Shown piece after piece: positions 61,605 through 64,000 of a stretch of DNA of 64,000 bases; the stretch's first letter is position 1; the number at the start of each line of letters is the position of its first letter. The notes under the pieces are model-generated. The model worked only from the letters and a program-made list of their open reading frames with translations, made no database searches and was not told where the DNA came from. This DNA comes from Delphinus delphis. Taxonomy: Eukaryota; Chordata; Mammalia; Artiodactyla; Delphinidae. Both the position numbers and the translations under genes were made by a program. The DNA is taken from assembly GCF_949987515.2 (NCBI RefSeq), contig NW_027192651.1, positions 558,001-622,000 of the forward strand, in the 5' to 3' direction.

Positions 61605-63184
61605 ATGTGTACAGGGGCATAAACGCAGCAGTGATAGGATTGGAGAGGTTCGGTGAGCAAATGAAGACCCTTTGAAGTCATATTGCATGGTACCCATTCC
61701 ACGGGTTTCAACTACCCAGGTTTAAGGTATTCTTCCTTCAGCTAAAACATGCATGTGGAACCTAGAGTATGATCAACCATGTGATCGGGAGACGTGTTCA
61801 AATATGTCTCAGTTTTTGTACCCTGGTACTCGGGTGCAACATTCCAGACGCTTTACTAACACTCTCCCGACTTGGAGAGTCAGTCCCTTTAACCTCCTGT
61901 TTGGCCCAGTTTGCAATTTCTGCGGAAGATGAACAGGAATAGCGAGAACCAATGAGAGGCTAGCTGGAGGTGTCTGGACGGGCAAATGTAACTCTCATTT
62001 CCCACCAGGAAGACGAATTAACCAAAGGCTCAGCATGCCGTGCCGGAACCAGATTAGGGCCTGAAGCCATCCTGCGGTATTGCGGCCAGCTCAAAAGAAA
62101 GCGAGTTGAAGAAAGGAGCTCAGGGGCACTGTAATTCACAAACCTGCAGAGTTATAAATGACAGCTATCGTCCAAAAATAGACTGAAGTAAGGCTGCCAA
62201 GAGGACTTGAAAGCAGGGCAGAATTGCAGGAAACTGATTTCAGGAGGTAGACTGGAATTGCATTGAAAGCATAGGAAAAGAGGCAGAACGTCCACAATGA
62301 TGCACTTGGCCAAAAAGGGCGTATGCGTTTTTTCCTGAATATATTCAGGAAAAAACGCATACGCCCTTTTTGGCCAACCAAGCAAGCTTGCAAAGGAAAT
62401 CTGCACTACAATGAAGTCTCACTTCCCCCCGGGCAAAAGGGCCATCTGAAAAAACTGTAAAATCCAGAAAGGCAGGACAGACCATGGAGAACTGGGAGCC
62501 TTGTTATGCTGAAGGGCGGGATGTAAATTGCCAACAACCACTCGGGAGAAGTGTATGGTGTTTCCTGAAACATCTAAAAAACAAAGCAACAGAGCCTAGG
62601 GCACTTCCACTTATGGTCCTATTGCTTACGGAAATTAAAATCAAAAAGACACAGCCACCCCAAAGTTTGGGAGGCCTCCGTTTACAAGAACCTCGTTTAC
62701 CATACAAGTTCAATATCACAGAAAGTGAAAAATGGATAAAGAACTTGTGGTACTTACGTACAATGCAGTATCACTCAGCAATGAAATCTATGTCATCAGG
62801 CCCATAGCAGCATAATGAGTGGATTAAGGTACGATGATTCTAACTGAAATAAGTCACACAGAAAAAGAAACATCATAAGATATCACTAATACACGGAATG
62901 TAAACTTGGCTACACAGGAACTGCATTCCAAAACAGAACAGGGTCTCAAATTTAGAAAACCAACTTATGCTTGCTTAAGGGGAAAGGTGAGTTGGGGTGC
63001 TGCATAAAACCAGAGATTGAAATGAGCACAGATAAAGTTCCTTAAGCCAAATATGGAATAGACAAGAGCTACTCCTTGCTCAACGAAATGGACTCAACAC
63101 CGCATATTAAACGCCTAAGAATGTACCTGACTAGTAAGTATCTTAAAACCTATGGATTGCTATGTCTCCGAAGGGGAATCAAGC
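61605..63184 (+). repeat. Satellite monomer M40 (type E, 1580 bp)
   Basis: Matches M27, including 'gcggtattgc' and the variant L1 frame at 62484, and is thus closer to M27 than to M19. Palindrome 62306-62377, perfect. Confidence 0.96.
62484..62807 (+). pseudogene. L1 ORF2 C-terminal remnant, variant frame (M40)
   Basis: The peptide is identical to the M27 frame, with the same TTG at codon 47, at a distance of 20,533 bp. It marks the recurrence of the D-E-F block near the right end of the window. Confidence 0.72.
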
Positions 63185-64000
63185 ATGTGTACAGGGGCAT
63201 AAACGCAGCAGTGATAGGATTGGAGAGGTTCGGTGAGCAAATGAAGACCCTTTGAAGTCATATTGCATGGTACCCATTCCACGGGTTTCACCTACCCAGG
63301 TTTTAGGTATTCCTCCTTCAGCTAAAACATGCATGTGGAACCCAGAGTATGATCAACCATGTGATCGGGAGACGTGTTCAAATATGTCTCAGTTTTCCTC
63401 CCCTGGTACTCGGGTGCAACATTCCAGACGCTTTAGTAACACTCTCCCCACTTGGAGAGTCAGCACCTTTAACCTCCTGTTTGGCCCAGTTTGCAATTTC
63501 TGCGGAAGATGAACAGGAATAGCGAGAACCAATGAGAGACTAGCTGGAGGTGTCTGGACGGGCAAATTTAACTCTCATTTCCCACCAGGAAGAGGAATTA
63601 ACCAAAGGCTCAGCGTGCCGTGCCGGAACCAGATTAGGGCCTGAAGCCATCCTGCGGTGTTGCGGCCAGCTCACAAGAAAGCGAGTTGAAGAAAGGAGCT
63701 CAGGGGCACTGTAATTCACAAACCTGCAGAGTTATAAATGACAGCTATCGTCCAAAAATAGACTGAAGTAAGGCTGCCAAGAGGACTTGAAAGCGGGGCA
63801 GAATTGCAGGAAACCGATTTCAGGAGGTAGACTGGAATTGCATTGAAAGCATAGGAAAAGAGGCAGAACGTCCACAATGATGCACTTGGCCAAAAAGGGC
63901 GTATGCGTTTTATCCTGAATATATTCAGGAAAAAACGCATACGCCCTTTTTGGCCAACCAAGCAAGCTTGCAAAGGAAATCTGCACTACAATGAAGTCTC
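63185..64000 (+). repeat. Satellite monomer M41, cut by window end (816 bp)
   Basis: Left part F-type ('tttcacctacc', 'cagcacc'), then non-F from 'gcggccag' (63662), with the M34-type palindrome at 63886-63957. The L1 part lies beyond the window. Confidence 0.95.

Larger units (their letters stand above)
59900..63540 (+). repeat. D-E-F block recurrence (end of M38 to left half of M41)
   Basis: This repeats ~39367-43007 with a 20,533-bp shift. It enters within M38 between 59820 (still 'aaggggaaagg') and ~59925 ('gaaatgtactc', as in M25). It leaves within M41 between ~63465 (F-type 'cagcacc') and 63662 ('gcggccag' instead of F-type 'gcgaccag'). M39 lacks the 'ataggttaggg' change of M26, and has its own 'gccattctgcgg'. 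Confidence 0.85.
1..64000 (+). repeat. Tandem satellite array, ~1,579-bp monomer, probable common cetacean (delphinid) satellite
   Basis: The landmark 'atgtgtacagg' recurs every 1578-1581 bp across the whole window, always on the same strand: starts at 1, 1580, 3159, 4737, 6315, 7893, 9473 and so on to 63185, giving 40 full monomers and one partial. Monomers differ mostly by scattered substitutions and 1-bp indels. The length equals that reported for the killer whale/dolphin form of the common cetacean satellite, and the right half resembles L1, also reported for that satellite (both from memory). No unique DNA, gap or inverted unit is visible. Family assignment is inference from length and content; the tandem structure is seen directly. 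Confidence 0.93.

Noticed and set aside
1..64000. CENP-B box (pattern NTTCGNNNNANNCGGGN)
   Set aside because: Candidate 'ttcg' and 'cgggt' motifs were checked on both strands in representative monomers; none had the required spacing. A centromeric role is therefore not supported by this motif.

Overview
The window is one uninterrupted block of tandem satellite DNA, from base 1 to base 64000. It contains 40 complete monomers of 1578-1581 bp and an 816-bp partial one, all head to tail on the same strand. I see no unique sequence, no spacer, no cellular gene, no RNA gene and no intact mobile element. The monomer length and content fit the 'common cetacean' highly repetitive DNA. From memory, that satellite was described with a 1,579-bp repeat in killer whale, about 1.58 kb in dolphins (Delphinidae) and about 1.75 kb in most other whales, and it was later reported to be built on L1. 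The likely source is therefore heterochromatin of a delphinid (dolphin or killer whale). This rests on repeat length and recognisable L1 content, not on a database search.

Each monomer has three parts, in phase coordinates counted from its 'atgtgtacagg' start. (1) About 1-700 is sequence whose origin I do not recognise. (2) About 701-772 is a 72-bp palindrome, perfect in 30 of 41 monomers by eye, followed by about 120 bp of unassigned sequence. (3) About 890 to the monomer end resembles the 3' part of a LINE-1: the C-terminal end of ORF2, then an old 3' UTR, with no poly(A) tail. In six monomers the ORF2 frame is still open for 107 codons. In the other monomers checked, a TAG near codon 47 of that stretch closes it.

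The monomers (M1-M41) fall into recognisable variant types arranged in several scales of higher-order repeat (HOR). M2-M6 contain a dimer duplicated with a 3156-bp shift. M8/M9, M34/M35 and M37/M38 are tandem single-monomer duplicates. M11-M19 and M20-M27 are two copies of an eight-monomer unit (3+3+2, shift 12,640 bp), and the first copy carries one extra monomer (M13). M28-M33 are three copies of a 3158-bp dimer. M39-M41 start a recurrence of M26-M28 with a shift of 20,533 bp.

Many monomers are mosaics that switch variant type part-way. At least two switches (M11 versus M15, M36 versus M37) fall in short intervals spanning or touching the palindrome. Nothing here looks like a set of cooperating genes. 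The biology on show is satellite turnover: unequal exchange, short conversion patches and retention of an L1-derived unit with a long hairpin.
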